Positions 1 to 10,345 of a DNA stretch of 64,000 nt are shown piece by piece. Numbering within the stretch: position 1 is the stretch's first letter; each line of letters begins with the position of its first letter. A model generated the notes under the pieces. It saw nothing but the letters and a program-made list of their open reading frames with translations. It did not search any database and had not been told where the DNA came from. The position numbers were made by a program, and so were the translations under genes. Source of the DNA: Ariolimax columbianus (Eukaryota; Mollusca; Gastropoda; Stylommatophora; Arionidae); assembly GCA_036924085.1 (NCBI GenBank), contig JAVGWX010000012.1:3093099-3157098 (forward strand). The letters are read 5' to 3'.

Positions 1-2040
1 CTCAGTGTTTTTCTGGCTTTTTAGCGCTGTGACTACGGCGAGAGCATCTGTCAGCAGGACTATATGGCTCTCATTTTCACTGTGTGTCACCATTTCTTCC
101 ACTGCCGCCCTCAGTGCCTCTGCCTCCGCTCTGAAATTGCTTGTGTACTTACCAGTAGCGAATGACAGTGTTATTTTTCTGCCATTTGGTAGGTTCAGGA
201 ATGCTCCTGCCCCTCCGTTCTGTGTAGTGTTTGTTACAGAACCGTCGGTGTATGCATGGGTCCAGTCCATGCTTGGGTAGCTTTTCGTTATGAAGCTTAG
301 GGTAGTGTCTCTCCTTTCTTTTTCAGTCTGGCAGTTTTTGTTTGCAATACCTGGTATATTTTCTACCACCTCTGGAAATATATCCTGCCTCCAGGTAGGT
401 TTTCGTACAGTAGTGATAGGTTTTGGTGTTGTTAGTGCGTTTATGGGATCTTCGTGCATCTTTGCTTTGGCTATTTCTGCAAAGTTTCTCCGCTTTAGTT
501 TCCCATTTCCCAAATTGTTTAGTCTCTGGTACATTGGATGGTCCGTCAGTCTTCGGAGTTTCTCTGACTGCAGCTGGGCTCTGCAGTCTCTTCTATCGGT
601 CATGGATTGCAGTTTTGTAATCTTTTCAAGTTCTACAATTGGCGTTGACTTCATGCCACCTGTTATAATTCCCATGGCTTGGTTTTGAAGTTTGTTAACT
701 TTATCGAAGTTCGCCTTCGCTGCTGTTGTCCATGCCGCAATGCCATACTCGAGAACTGGTCTCACTCTTCCAGTGTACAGTTTCTTTAGTATGCCTTCGT
801 CTGCTCCCCAGCTTGTGCCAGCAAGTTTCCTCATGATTGCCATTCTTTCTCTGGCTTTCATTCGGTTTCTCTCAATCTGACTTTTCCATGTCATGCGCCG
901 ATCAAATGTGACTCCCAGATAGGTTGGGTTGTCGTTTGGCTGCAGGATTTTGCCATTTAGACTTAATTTGGTACTTTGGGGTTTTAATGAAAGCGAGAAT
1001 ATTGTGCATGTGGTTTTCTCCTCGTTTATTTTGACCAGCCATGAGTTCGCCCACTCTTCCAGCGATGTTAGGGCCGTCTGCATCCGATTTCTTGCTATGG
1101 TGAGATTCTTTTCAGAGGTCCACATAGCCAGATCGTCTGCAAACATTGAGCTATGGACTCTTCTTGGTATATTCTCTGTAATGTCGTTTATATATACCAG
1201 GAAGAGTGTGGGTGACAATACTCCCCCTTGGGGTACTCCCTGCTCGAGTGTCACCTTTTTGCTCATCTGCCCTTGTACTTGGACTCTGGCCGTTCTTTGT
1301 TTGAGGTAGTGGTTGATCCACTTGTACATCTTCCCACAGACATCACTTCTTCTTAGCTTGACTCTAAGTCCGTCCTTCCAGACTTTGTCAAATGCCTTTT
1401 CCAGATCCACCCAAACAGCTACTGTGTGTTTCTGTGCCTGGTACGCATCTTCTATCTCCTGGGCTATGAGGATGACCTGGTCCTCAGTGGATCTGTGCTG
1501 TCTAAAGCCGGCTTGCTGTGGAATTAGTATTCGTTTTTCTTCCAGATGCCACATCAGTCTGGTGTTTATCATCCGTTCCATCAGCTTGCCGACACAGCTC
1601 AGTAGGCTGATGGGCCTGTATCCATTTGGATCTGTTTTATCCTTTCCTGTTTTTGGTACTGGTACCAGTATTGCGTCTTTCCATGCCTGGGGTACAATAC
1701 CCCTTTTCCAGCTTTGGTTCAGGACTGATAGTAGTTTCCTATTCGCTGTTTGGCCCAGCCCCATCAGCATTTCGTTTGTTATCCCGTCTTTTCCGGGAGA
1801 TTTCCTTTTCTTTAGTGTTCTCATAGCCTCTTCCATTTCGCGCATTGTTAGTTTGGCCATCATGTGCTCTTCGGGAGCCGTATTTATGTTTTCGTGTCCC
1901 TTTAGCTCTTCGCTAATGTCTGTATGCTTATCTGCAGGGACCTCGATGTGGTTTGCTCTGGCATAGTGATCGACAAAGGCGTTTGCGGCTTTCTTACCTG
2001 CGATCAAGTTCTCGCCCTGATTGATAGTAATTTGTTTATT
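1..2040 (-). CDS. LINE-A copy 1: reverse transcriptase-RNase H polyprotein, truncated at both window edge and 5' end
   Basis: Read from 2040 down to 1, the minus strand is one uninterrupted frame of 680 codons with no stop. It is not bounded because it runs off the left edge. Landmarks in order: SPGKDGITNEM near 1800; YRPISLLSCVGKLMER near 1620-1570; RT motif A VAVWVDLEKAFDKV near 1420; motif B QGVPQGGVLSP near 1240; motif C MFADDLAMW near 1145; a TYLGVTFDRRMTW segment near 910; and RNase H with AYTDGS near 250, the AEAEAL glutamate near 125 and LLTDALAVV near 50. This is the usual RT then RNase H order of I-group-like LINEs; the exact clade is not determined. The upstream endonuclease is missing, so the 5' truncation ends at 2040 against a 48-bp minisatellite. 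The intact frame suggests a young or recently active family. Related copies occur at 8461, 9491, 20010, 28574 and 59166. Confidence 0.9.
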
Positions 2041-2066
2041 TGTCACGAGATGTGATTGTGATAATA

Positions 2067-2745
2067 AGTATGTGTCGAGATCAGTACTTTACAGGAAAAC
2101 CTTTTAACGAGAGAAGTATGTGTCGAGATCAGTACTTTACAGGAAAACCTTTTAACGAGAGAAGTATGTGTCGAGATCAGTACTTTACAGGAAAACCTTT
2201 TAACGAGAGAAGTATGTGTCGAGATCAGTACTTTACAGGAAAACCTTTTAACGAGAGAAGTATGTGTCGAGATCAGTACTTTACAGGAAAACCTTTTAAC
2301 GAGAGAAGTATGTGTCGAGATCAGTACTTTACAGGAAAACCTTTTAACGAGAGAAGTATGTGTCGAGATCAGTACTTTACAGGAAAACCTTTTAACGAGA
2401 GACGTATGTGTCGAGATCAGTACTTTACAGGAAAACCTTTTAACGAGAGAAGTATGTGTCGAGATCAGTACTTTACAGGAAAACCTTTTAACGAGAGAAG
2501 TATGTGTCGAGATCAGTACTTTACAGGAAAATCTTTTAACGAGAGACGTATGTGTCGAGATCAGTACTTTACAGGAAAACCTTTTAACGAGAGAAGTATG
2601 TGTCGAGATCAGTACTTTACAGGAAAACCTTTTAACGAGAGAAGTATGTGTCGAGATCAGTACTTTACAGGAAAACCTTTTAACGAGAGAAGTATGTGTC
2701 TAGATCAGTACTTTACAGGAAAACCTTTTAACGAGAGAAGTATGT
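2067..2745. repeat. 48-bp minisatellite, about 14 copies
   Basis: The unit begins AGTATGTGTCGAGATCAG and contains ACTTTACAGGAAAACC; it recurs every 48 bp with only a few substitutions (for example at 2403, 2531 and 2701). Because 48 is divisible by 3, the plus strand reads as a repeated 16-residue peptide (MCRDQYFTGKPFNERS). No splice, promoter or flanking coding signal supports a protein. The unit contains the GAGAGAAGTATGTG motif of the degenerate satellite that follows, so it looks like a recent local amplification within that satellite. Confidence 0.95.
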
Positions 2746-3242
2746 GATCTGATTCGTTTATGCCGAGAGAAAACTATAATGAAATAGGTCTATACCGAGA
2801 AAATTATGTAACCATAGAAGAATGTGACGAGAGAAGTCTGTGATGAGAGTAACATGTGACGAGAGAAGTCTTTGATGAGAGAAGTAATGTGATGAGAGAA
2901 TTATGCGATAATAGTACTTTATGATGAGATAAGTCTCTGATGAGAGAATTCTCTCTCTAGATAAATATGTGACAATATAGGTCTGTGACGATAGAAATTT
3001 GCGACGAGAGATATATGTGACTCTTGAAGTCTGTGACGAGTGAATTACGTGACGAAAGAAGTATGTGACGAGAAAAGTATGTGCTGCTAGAAGTCTGTAA
3101 TGAGAGACGTCTGTGGTGAGAGAAGTATGTGATGAGAAAAGTTTGTAATGAGAGACATTTGTGATGAGTGAAGTCTGTGATGAGTGAAGCATGTGACGAG
3201 CACAGTCTGTGAAGAAAGAAGTCTGTGTCGAGATAAGTATAT
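2746..3242. repeat. Degenerate GTGAYGAGAGAAGT satellite, segment 1
   Basis: About 500 bp of imperfect 15-18-bp units of the form (G/T)TGTGA(C/T)GAGAGAAGT(A/C)T. The same family returns at 3605-3882 and at 31555-34450. Open frames here on the minus strand are low-complexity (Ser/His/Thr rich) and are not genes. Confidence 0.85.
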
Positions 3243-3604
3243 GGCTTGGCTTGGCTTCGTTCGTTCTCAATCTGCCGCTCCTAAACCCTGATAGTGCTTA
3301 AGTAGCAGAATGTAGTTCAGAGAACGGAATGCACTGTGTCGTAGTTTACAGCTTGACTGCGATATTTGCACCTTCGGGTTCAACATATCCGACTTCAGTA
3401 ACCATTTTTTGAGTACCCGGTTAGCATTCCCTCTTCGATCCCTTCTTCTTGGCCACTCTGTCCTGTTGCAGCCTATTATCCAGGATCACCGCGTGGAGCT
3501 GTGCACGGTTCTTGTCAGCTCTGGTTTGCTTGCCCTGACGCAAGCAGTCAGCTATGGGTCGCTGACCACTGCAGCTCATGCGCTACTCAGCATCTTGATC
3601 CCAG
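3243..3604. repeat. About 360-bp dispersed repeat, copy 1
   Basis: A non-tandem segment starting GGCTTGGCTTGGCTTCGTTC and ending near CAGCATCTTGATCCC. A second copy with roughly 85-90% identity by eye lies at 13867-14230. Both sit inside unrelated tandem arrays, so the segment behaves as a mobile or seeded repeat. It contains a short palindromic stretch (GTCAGCTATGGGTCGCTGAC). I see no coding domain, poly(A) tail or clear target duplication; family unknown. A SINE or a LINE 3' end are both possible. Confidence 0.7.
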
Positions 3605-3882
3605 ATAAGCATATGACAATATAAGTCTGTGCCGAAAGAAGTCTGTGATTAGAGGTTTGTGATGAGAGAAGTGTGCGATGAAAAAAATATGTGACGAGAG
3701 ATGACTGTGTCGAGATAAGTATGTGATGAGAGAAATCTATTTCGAGATATGTATGTGATGAGAGAAATCTATTTCGAGATATGTATGTGATGAGAGAAAT
3801 CTATTTCGAGATGTGTATGTGATGAGAGAAATCTATTTCGAGATATGTATGTGATGAGATAAGTCTGTGTCGACATACGTGT
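3605..3882. repeat. Degenerate GTGATGAGAGAAAT satellite, segment 2
   Basis: Continuation of the 2746-3242 satellite on the other side of the dispersed repeat. From about 3720 to 3860 it has locally homogenised into a ~32-bp unit (GTGATGAGAGAAATCTATTT followed by CGAGATATGTAT). Confidence 0.8.
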
Positions 3883-3883
3883 G

Positions 3884-5060
3884 TCTTCTTCTTCTTACTT
3901 TCACTTTAAAATATTGTCTATATCTGCAATGTTGTCTCTTGTACAAACTTCACTGTCTCTTGTAGTTCACACACAGGTCCATAACAATTCTCTTCCAGTG
4001 TTGTTTCTATAGGCCAGTGAGATTTTCTCTGTATATCATAATCGGGGCAGTTTTGTAGTATGTGCTCTAATGTCTGGGGCGCCTGTCCGCATGTACACAT
4101 GGCTGAGTTGTCAATCTTCATGTTTGTGTACATGTGGCTCCGGATTCGGTTGTGTCCTGTTCAAAGGCGCAACACAACAGTTTGCTCTTGTCTGTTCAAG
4201 TTATGGTAATCGTCTGGTGTTACTGTTGGTGTCTTTCTGATTGATTTGATCATCCTTATCTTCTGTTGGTATGTAACTGGCACATCTGGTTGCTCGTCTG
4301 CAGCGCCCTCTTTTGCCAGTCGACCTGCTCTCTCGTTTCCTGGTATTCCACAATGAGAAGGTATCCACTGCATGACAATATTGCGCTGGCTGCTCAGTTC
4401 AGACAGTGGAGCCTGTAGATCTGGCAGTTTCTCAAATTTCAGTGCTTGTAGTGCTGATTGTCAGAAATACTAGAGGTTGTGAACTGACACTGGTGTTCAA
4501 CAGTTTCACAGTTGCCACCTTGATTGCCTGTATTTCTGCATCATATATATGACAGAATTTCCCAGTTGGTACTCTGACTGTATCCCTAATGTTGTTTGGG
4601 TATTCTATGTTCACTCCCGCTCCACCATTCTTTACTGCATTCTGTGCTGACCCATCTGTGTATACTCTGATCCAGAGGTCTTGTGGGTATTCTTCATCCA
4701 GGAAATTGAGGATCACTATCCCACGTTGCACACTGTCCTGTTCATCCTTGTCTAGTATCCGTTTCACTTTTGTTTGAATCTATACTGATAGTCCGTGCTC
4801 CTCTCTCTAAGGGGTTTGTTCTGGCACAGACTTTAGGGGGATGTCAACTTCAGGTAGATCCATAATTTGCCTGCGAAGTCGTTTCGCCTGATGCATAAAA
4901 CTACTTCTTTTCAGTCTTCCCATTGCTAAATTTTGAAATCTGTCTTTCATTGGATGGCTCGGCAAACAGAGGAACTTTTCTGCTTGTGTTAATACCTTTG
5001 TGTCTCTGCGCTCTCTTAGTGCTTGTATCCTTCCCATTTTCTCCATCTCTACTATAGGTG
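3884..5060 (-). pseudogene. LINE-B remnant: C-terminal region with RNase H and Cys-His motif, frameshifted
   Basis: Minus-strand frames in series (5046-4807, 4767-4432, 4373-4161, 4133-3918) follow the same architecture as the LINE-A 3' half. They give the pre-RNase H basic segment (HPMKDRFQNLAMGRLKR), RNase H start (RVYTDGSAQNAVKNGGAG), RNase H end (QWIPSHCGIPGNERAGRLAK) and a terminal C-x-C-x8-H-x4-C motif (CTCGQAPQTLEHILQNC). They lie in different frames or are separated by stops, so the copy is dead. Protein similarity to LINE-A is clear but much lower than among LINE-A copies, so this is a separate family of the same group. The 3' end carries a short TTCTTCTTCTT tract (GAA-type tail). 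The 5' truncation point at about 5060 coincides with the start of segmental duplication block A. Confidence 0.8.
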
Positions 5061-5343
5061 TTGTCTAGAAGCTAATTACCAGAAACAGTTACTTGGAGGG
5101 ACCACTTCTAACGCTCAGAATCACTCATATTACAACTCCGTGTATCCACTCACCAATCACTTCACATTCCTGTCACACACGCACTTGGTATTTATGTCAA
5201 TTTTTATACAGACTGAATAGCAGACTTATCACTGGTCACACAGACATTCGAGGCAGAAAGAGGAACAGACAGACACATACACATTTCAATCACATATTTC
5301 CTGGACGTAAAGATACTCTGAACACCAATATCAAGATCATGTT

Positions 5344-5349
5344 TTTATT
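5344..5349 (-). promoter_or_regulatory. Candidate polyadenylation signal of H-lectin gene 1
   Basis: AATAAA on the minus strand, about 425 bp beyond the lectin stop codon. The surrounding sequence, including the downstream ATCTTGATATTGGTGTTCAG, is conserved at 50730-50735 (gene 2) and 27915-27920 (gene 3). Conservation in three paralogues supports a real 3'-end signal. Confidence 0.5.
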
Positions 5350-5639
5350 TGCCATATCATCACCCAGACGTACTTTGTTTCAATTTTAAAATAATAATTA
5401 ACAAAATTAAAAAGTCCATAAAACTTTTAAAAGGCAGAAAACATTTATGTTGTCCATATTAAACTATTGTCAGATTTGGTCTGAGTATGGTGAACAATAT
5501 GGATACAAAGCCATCTCTGATCGATTTCTCAACTGGCATGTTGTGGCTAGAGATATACGAATGACTGTATTATCAGTTGCCATTTTGTGAGTTGGTATTT
5601 CAGAAGGAACGTCTATTTTCTGTTTTCATTTCATTCTTT

Positions 5640-5773
5640 ATATAGGAATAGTTATAGATAGTTTTCTGTTGTGATACAATTTTACATACGGGTATAGTTT
5701 TAGATAGATTTCTGTTGTGATACAATTCTACATACGGGTATATTTTTAGATAGTTTTCTGTTGTGATATCATT
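5640..5773. repeat. About 45-bp repeat in the lectin-1 3' UTR
   Basis: Roughly three copies of a unit containing TAGTTTTAGATAGTTTTCTG and TTGTGATACAATTTTACATA lie directly after the lectin stop codon (in minus-strand sense). The block B gene has about two copies (51015-51113), so the copy number changed after duplication. Confidence 0.7.
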
Positions 5774-6102
5774 TTACATACAGTCATAATCTTCTTCATC
5801 ATCGAAACTGGTCCAGGTGAGTCTCAGTCCATAAATGAAAGTGTGATGCCAGGTAATACAACTGACCTGGAAACCCGTCTTGGTGACAGATGACACACGG
5901 ATTTCGTATCTGAGGTTTTCAGATTGCAGGCTGTCCAGGAAGAACACAGAGGCGGTAATCGTCGGCACAGTTTTGTAAGCTTGTGGAAACGTCACGGAGT
6001 TGGCAGATTGTCGCTCGTTCAATCTGATATTATCATTGTGGCCTGGAATGAGCTGGAAGTTGGAGGATGCTCCACAGTCAACATTTCCTTGCTGTATCAG
6101 TG
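5774..6102 (-). CDS. H-type lectin gene 1, terminal (lectin-domain) exon
   Basis: This exon encodes a complete H-type lectin domain, a family of secreted beta-sandwich lectins (Helix agglutinin, discoidins) that bind GalNAc/Gal-type sugars. It opens after a TTTTTGACAG acceptor with two bases completing a phase-1 codon, then LIQQGNVDCG, and ends TSFDDEEDYDCM-stop. Joined to 10334-10388 it predicts a 127-residue precursor. Cys28 and Cys100 match the conserved disulfide pair. Arg83 and the W103-H104-x4-Y109 pattern match, from memory, the residues lining the Helix agglutinin sugar site (R63, W83, H84, Y89). The acidic tail ending in Cys126 is extra relative to the ~101-residue Helix protein and could make an inter-subunit disulfide (inference). 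The minus-strand ATG at 6124 lies in the intron and is not the start. Confidence 0.88.
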
Positions 6103-6174
6103 CTGTCAAAAATGGTGATAACATAGGTATGGATAGAAGAGGGAGAAATAACGAGATATTGGAAGTAGCACTAT

Positions 6175-6250
6175 AAGTTATGTTGGTGATGGTGTTGGTG
6201 GTGATGTTGGTGATGATGTTGGTGGTGATGTTGGTGATAACGTGATAATG
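6175..6250. repeat. GGTGATGTT-type trinucleotide-derived repeat next to the lectin exon
   Basis: A short imperfect (GGTGATGTTGGTGATG) run 70-150 bp upstream of the lectin-1 exon, in the intron. The equivalent intron position is much longer in gene 2 (51520-51870) and gene 3 (26035-26930, CATCAC in plus sense). Confidence 0.8.
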
Positions 6251-6251
6251 A

Positions 6252-6815
6252 TTTGTGTCTCCTGTAAGTGTGGAAGTTATTTGTGTCTCCTGTAAGTGTA
6301 GAAGTTATTTGTATCTTCTGTAAGTGTAGAAGTTATTTGTGTCTCCTGTAAGTGTAGAAGTTATTTGTGTCTTATGTAAGTGTAGAAGTTATTTGTGTCT
6401 CCTGTAAGTGTAGAAGTTTTTTGTGTATCCTGTAAGTGTAGAAGTTATTTGTGTCTCCTGTAAGTGTGGAAGTTATTTGTGTCTCCTGTAAGTGTAGAAG
6501 TTATTTGTGTCTTCTGTAAGTGTAGAAGTTATTTGTGTCTCCTGTAAGTGTGGAAGTTATTTGTGTCTCCTGTAAGTCTAGAAGTTCTTTGTGTCTCCTG
6601 TAAGTGTGGAAGTTATTTGTGTCTCCTGTAAGTGTAGAAGTTATTTGTGTCTCCTGTAAGTGTGGAAGTTATTTGTGTCTCCTGTAAGTGTAGAAGTTAT
6701 TTGTGTCTCCTGTAAGTGTAGAAGTTATTTGTGTCTTCTGTAGGTGTAGAAGTTATTTGTGTCTTTTGTAGGTGTAGAAGTTATTTGTGTCTTCTGTAGG
6801 TGCAGAAGTTTTGAG
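6252..6815. repeat. 28-bp minisatellite, about 20 copies (lectin-1 intron)
   Basis: Unit TGTCTCCTGTAAGTGTAGAA plus GTTATTTG, with single-base variants (CTTCTG, GTGGAA). Only one or two traces remain in block B (about 52350-52400), so this array expanded after, or was lost since, the duplication. Confidence 0.95.
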
Positions 6816-6859
6816 TGTCTAATGTAGATTTGCGCGTTTCTTGTGTAAGTAAATGTGCT

Positions 6860-7150
6860 GTATGTATCTGGTGTAAGCAAGATAATTCTGATTTGTGTAA
6901 GAGACGAAGTCAGGAACTATGATTTGGTGTAAGCAAGATAATTCTGATTTGTGTAAGTGACGAAGTCAGGAACTATGATTTGGTGTAAGCAATATAATTC
7001 TGATTTGTGTAAGTGATGAAGTCAGGAACTATGATCTGGTGTAAGCAAGATAATTCTGATTTGTGTAAGTGATGAAGTCAGGAACTATGATCTGGTGTAA
7101 GCAAGATAGTTCTGATTTGTGTAAGTGATGAAGTCAGGAACTATGATCTT
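6860..7150. repeat. 56-bp minisatellite, about 5 copies (lectin-1 intron)
   Basis: Unit contains GTGTAAGCAAGATAATTCTG, TTTGTGTAAGTGATGAAG and TCAGGAACTATGATCTG. The GTGTAAGTGATGAAG core also forms the 28-bp array of block B (51890-52350), so the two arrays probably share an ancestor. Confidence 0.9.
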
Positions 7151-7514
7151 ATCTACTATAGGCGACATTATAACACCAAATTTACAAACTATGCTACACT
7201 TACTTACTTCCCCTGTCCTAGGCACCACGTCAGACATCTTGTTTCCAATGTTCAGCCACGTGGGTCACCATTTCATTTCCCCTCAACATGTCATCCATAT
7301 TGTAATTTTCCAGGAGGTTTTGACACCTCAGGTGGTCTATGTCTTGTGTTGCTCTACCAGTCGCATGTTTCATCCTCACTATATCCCTATTTGGCTAAGT
7401 TCTTCATGCATCGTGATACACCCGTTGGGAGCCTAGTTGGTGACTTCCATGTTGGGTGAGGGATGTCCAGGGGCATGTTTCTCCCGCAGTCCAAGGGAGT
7501 CTGTGAGAGCTCAT
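7151..7514. other. Unique intron sequence, no gene seen
   Basis: About 360 bp of non-repetitive sequence in the lectin-1 intron. The 103-residue plus-strand frame here has no recognisable domain and has no counterpart in block B. Confidence 0.5.
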
Positions 7515-8115
7515 TCCATTGACAGGATTAAATCATAAACCTAACCTCGACAAGATTTAATCATAATACTAAACCTCGACATAACTTAATCATGATACTA
7601 AAACTTGAGATGATTTAATCATGATACTAAACATTGACAGGATTTAATCATGATACTAAACTTTGACATCGTTTAATCATGATACTAAACCTTGACATGG
7701 TTTAATCATGATACTAAACCTTGACATGGTTTAATCATGATACTAAACCTTGGCAGGATTAAATCATGATACTAAACCTTGACATCGTTTAATCATGATA
7801 CTAAACCTTGACATGGTTTAATCATGATACTAAACCTTGACATGGTTTAATCATGATACTAAACCTTGACATGATTTAATCATGATACTACACCTTGACA
7901 TGATTTAATCATGATACTACACCTTGACATGATTTAATCATGAAACTAAACCTTGACAGGATTTAATCATGATACTAAACCTTGGCAGGATTTAATCATG
8001 ATACTAAATCTTGACAGGATTTAATCATGATACTAAATCTTGACAGGATTTAATCATGATACTAAATCTTGACATGGTTTAATCATTAAACCAAACCTTG
8101 ACAGGATTAAATCAC
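7515..8115. repeat. 29-bp minisatellite, about 20 copies (lectin-1 intron)
   Basis: Unit GACATGGTTTAATCATGATA plus CTAAACCTT, with G/A variants of the GACAGGATT part. Block B retains a shorter array of the same unit at about 52400-52770. Confidence 0.95.
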
Positions 8116-8460
8116 ATGACTGATATCTGAAGTAGTTGTTCACAGAAGTCACAATAAATAGTAGCCTGTTACATGATTGACAGATACACATGAGAAAACC
8201 ATCACACTAAACAGTGTGTTACGATCAACAATCATCCATTCAATACAAAGAATAACAAAGGACACGATATCTATTGTGGTGATGTGCCTGGACACCTACT
8301 GAGTTATCCTTGTTTTAGATTGTCTACATTTCGTTGTTCTATTACTCTTCGGCCCGTTACGGTTGATCTCTCTAGAGAGCACTGGCATGATGATGTCATA
8401 AGATGTCTTACAGGCGATGATCTTTTGTCTAATAATAATGACACGTGCGCCAGATGAGTT

Positions 8461-9114
8461 TTTCTTCTTTTTTATTCTTCTTCTTCTTCTTCTTCTTCTT
8501 CTTCTTCTTCTTCTTCTTCGTACGCAGTCAGACATTAACCATTATTTTTTCGAAAAAAGCAGCGGTCATCCTGAGGCTGTCGCCACTGCCATAGAGCTTG
8601 TCTTGTGGTTCCACTGGTGATGGCCACATCTGCTCTCTCTAATCCTCGTATGTCGGGCAGTTTTGCAGCAAATGCTCAGCGGTCATCTTCCCGGTACCGC
8701 ACGGGCATTCGTCGGTGCCACCTATCTTCAATTTGTTGAATAGGTGGTACCTCAGTCTATTGTGGCCAGTGCGAAGTCTAAAGACAACGACCTGGTCTCT
8801 TCTGTTTAACTGGTAATAGGCATCGTTTTTGGTGTAACCGGTATTTTCGGTTTCCCATTTGGTCAGGTATCTAGCTCTAATAAGCCGTTTTGACTCTTCG
8901 TATGTCATACTAGTATAGGGTTGTGGTAGTTTTGCACCTTCTTTTGCCAGTCTGTCTGCCTCCTCGGTGCCTTGGATGTTGCAGTGAGATGGGACCCACT
9001 GTACCACTACTCTTTTTGGTGCGGCCTGCTGGCATAGTTGACAGAGTACTGCTCTTAAACCATTAAGTTCAGTATTTTTCTGGCTTTTCAGTGCTGTGAC
9101 TACGGCCAGTGCAT
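8461..9114 (-). mobile_element. LINE-A copy 2, 5'-truncated insertion with 12-bp target duplication
   Basis: The minus strand encodes the RNase H C-terminal half (ALAVVTALKSQ, VQWVPSHCNIQG, EEADRLAKEGAK) and the terminal Cys-His motif (CPCGTGKMTAEHLLQNC). It ends in a long (GAA)n tail, read on the plus strand as (TTC)n at 8461-8519. The 5' truncation is at 9114. The 12-bp GCCAGATGAGTT occurs at 8449-8460 and again at 9115-9126, directly flanking the element: a target-site duplication typical of target-primed reverse transcription. It lies in the lectin-1 intron, antiparallel to LINE-A copy 3. Confidence 0.93.
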
Positions 9115-9126
9115 GCCAGATGAGTT

Positions 9127-9476
9127 CAAACATTGACCGTGTGCCTAAACATTGACAATGATTTCAACAAATTGACACTTTCATGAAACGGATTCAGCCT
9201 TACACACATTTACGTTATGCTTGCAAACTTTCACACAATGACGTCATGGGACCAATCTTTGAAACAATGACGTCATTAAACTATATCTGTGACTGGTTTT
9301 GGTTGAGCGGTTAAGACACATCTGCTTGCCATTAAATCCCGCTTAACATGTAGATTTATTTTTCTGTCGGAGATGAATTTCAAACTGTGACTACAACGAC
9401 ATGAGCCATATTTTTCTCAATCAAATAAATTAGCACAGACAAACAGCAACATTGCTAGTACAGATGTACTGATGTT
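9127..9476. other. Unique spacer between two opposed LINE-A copies
   Basis: About 350 bp of AT-rich intronic sequence between LINE-A copies 2 and 3. I see no gene, RNA or repeat in it. It would form the loop if the two flanking LINE copies paired in the lectin pre-mRNA. Confidence 0.6.
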
Positions 9477-9490
9477 GATAACGTGTGTAC

Positions 9491-10141
9491 CAGTGAAAAT
9501 GAGAGTCACATAGTCTTGCTGACAGATGCTCTCGCCGTAGTCACAGCGCTAAAAAGCCAGAAAAACACTGAGCTTAATGACTTAAGAGCAGCACTCTGCA
9601 AACTGTGCCAGCTGTCCGCACCAAAAAGGGTAGTGGTACAGTGGGTTCCGTCACACTGCAACATCCAAGGCAACGAGGAGGCAGACAGACTGGCAAAAGA
9701 AGGTGCAAGGCTACCACAAACAGATACCAGTATGACGTACGAAGAGTCAAAACGGCTTATCAAAGCCAGGTACATTACCAAATGGGAAACCGAACATACT
9801 GGTTACACCAAAAACGATGCCTATTACCAGTTGAACCGAAGAGAGCAGGTCGTTGTCTTCAGACTTCGCACTGGCCACAATAGACTGAGGTACCACCTAT
9901 TCAACAAATTGAATATAGGGTGTACCGACGAATGCCCGTCCGGTACTGGTAAAATGACCACTGAACATCTGCTGCAGAACTGCCCGACATACGGGGATCA
10001 GAGAGAGCAGATGTGGCCATTGCCAGTGGAACTGCAAGACAAGCTCTATGGTAGTGGCGAGAGTCTCAGGATGACCGCCGCTTTTTTCGAAAAAATAATG
10101 GTTACTGTCTGACTGTGTACGCAGAAGAAGAAGAAGAAGAA
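9491..10141 (+). mobile_element. LINE-A copy 3, 5'-truncated insertion with 14-bp target duplication
   Basis: The plus strand encodes the same RNase H and Cys-His tail as copy 2: TDALAVV at the start, VVVQWVPSHCNIQGNEEADR in the middle, then HLLQNCP, with a stop at about 10112. It ends with ACGCAGAAGAAGAAGAAG. The 14-bp GATAACGTGTGTAC is present at 9477-9490 and 10142-10155, exactly flanking the element. The second motif cysteine is replaced (CPSGTG instead of CPCGTG). A 5' truncation falls inside the codons for HSENESH. The frame is open, but there is no RT, so it is a dead copy. Confidence 0.95.
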
Positions 10142-10179
10142 GATAACGTGTGTACGAACACACATACAGCACCCCATCA

Positions 10180-10345
10180 TATGCTTACCTGAAACACAGA
10201 CACCAGCCTCTTCACATCCTTACCTGAACACACAGACATCAGCCCCTTCACATCCTTACCTGAACACACAGACACCAGCCCTCTTCACATCCTTACCTGA
10301 ACACACAGACACCAGCCCTCTTCACATCCTTACCTGAACACAGAG
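10180..10345. repeat. 36-37-bp tandem repeat carrying the lectin-1 splice donor, 5 copies
   Basis: On the minus strand each unit reads (T)GTGTTCAG followed by GTAAGGATGTGAAGAGG and GCTGGTGTCTG. The TTCAG/GTAAG junction is the true donor of the signal-peptide exon (last exon base 10334). It is repeated with last-exon-base equivalents at 10297, 10260, 10224 and 10189, the outermost reading GTAAGC. Block B has two copies (53070 and about 53033). Confidence 0.9.

Noticed and set aside
1..1966. Plus-strand proteins at the left edge (for example at 290-688 and 1313-1966)
   Set aside because: They are antisense shadows of the intact minus-strand LINE-A RT-RNase H frame.
2067..2745. CRISPR-like array
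   Set aside because: Units are contiguous with no variable spacers, no leader and no cas genes; context is a eukaryotic minisatellite. The same applies to 17375-18470, 28029-28562 and 35266-42643.
2040..2747. 235-residue repeat protein (14 x 16-mer MCRDQYFTGKPFNERS)
   Set aside because: The 48-bp period alone keeps the frame open. There is no promoter, splice or coding context, and the repeat grades into a non-coding satellite of the same motif.
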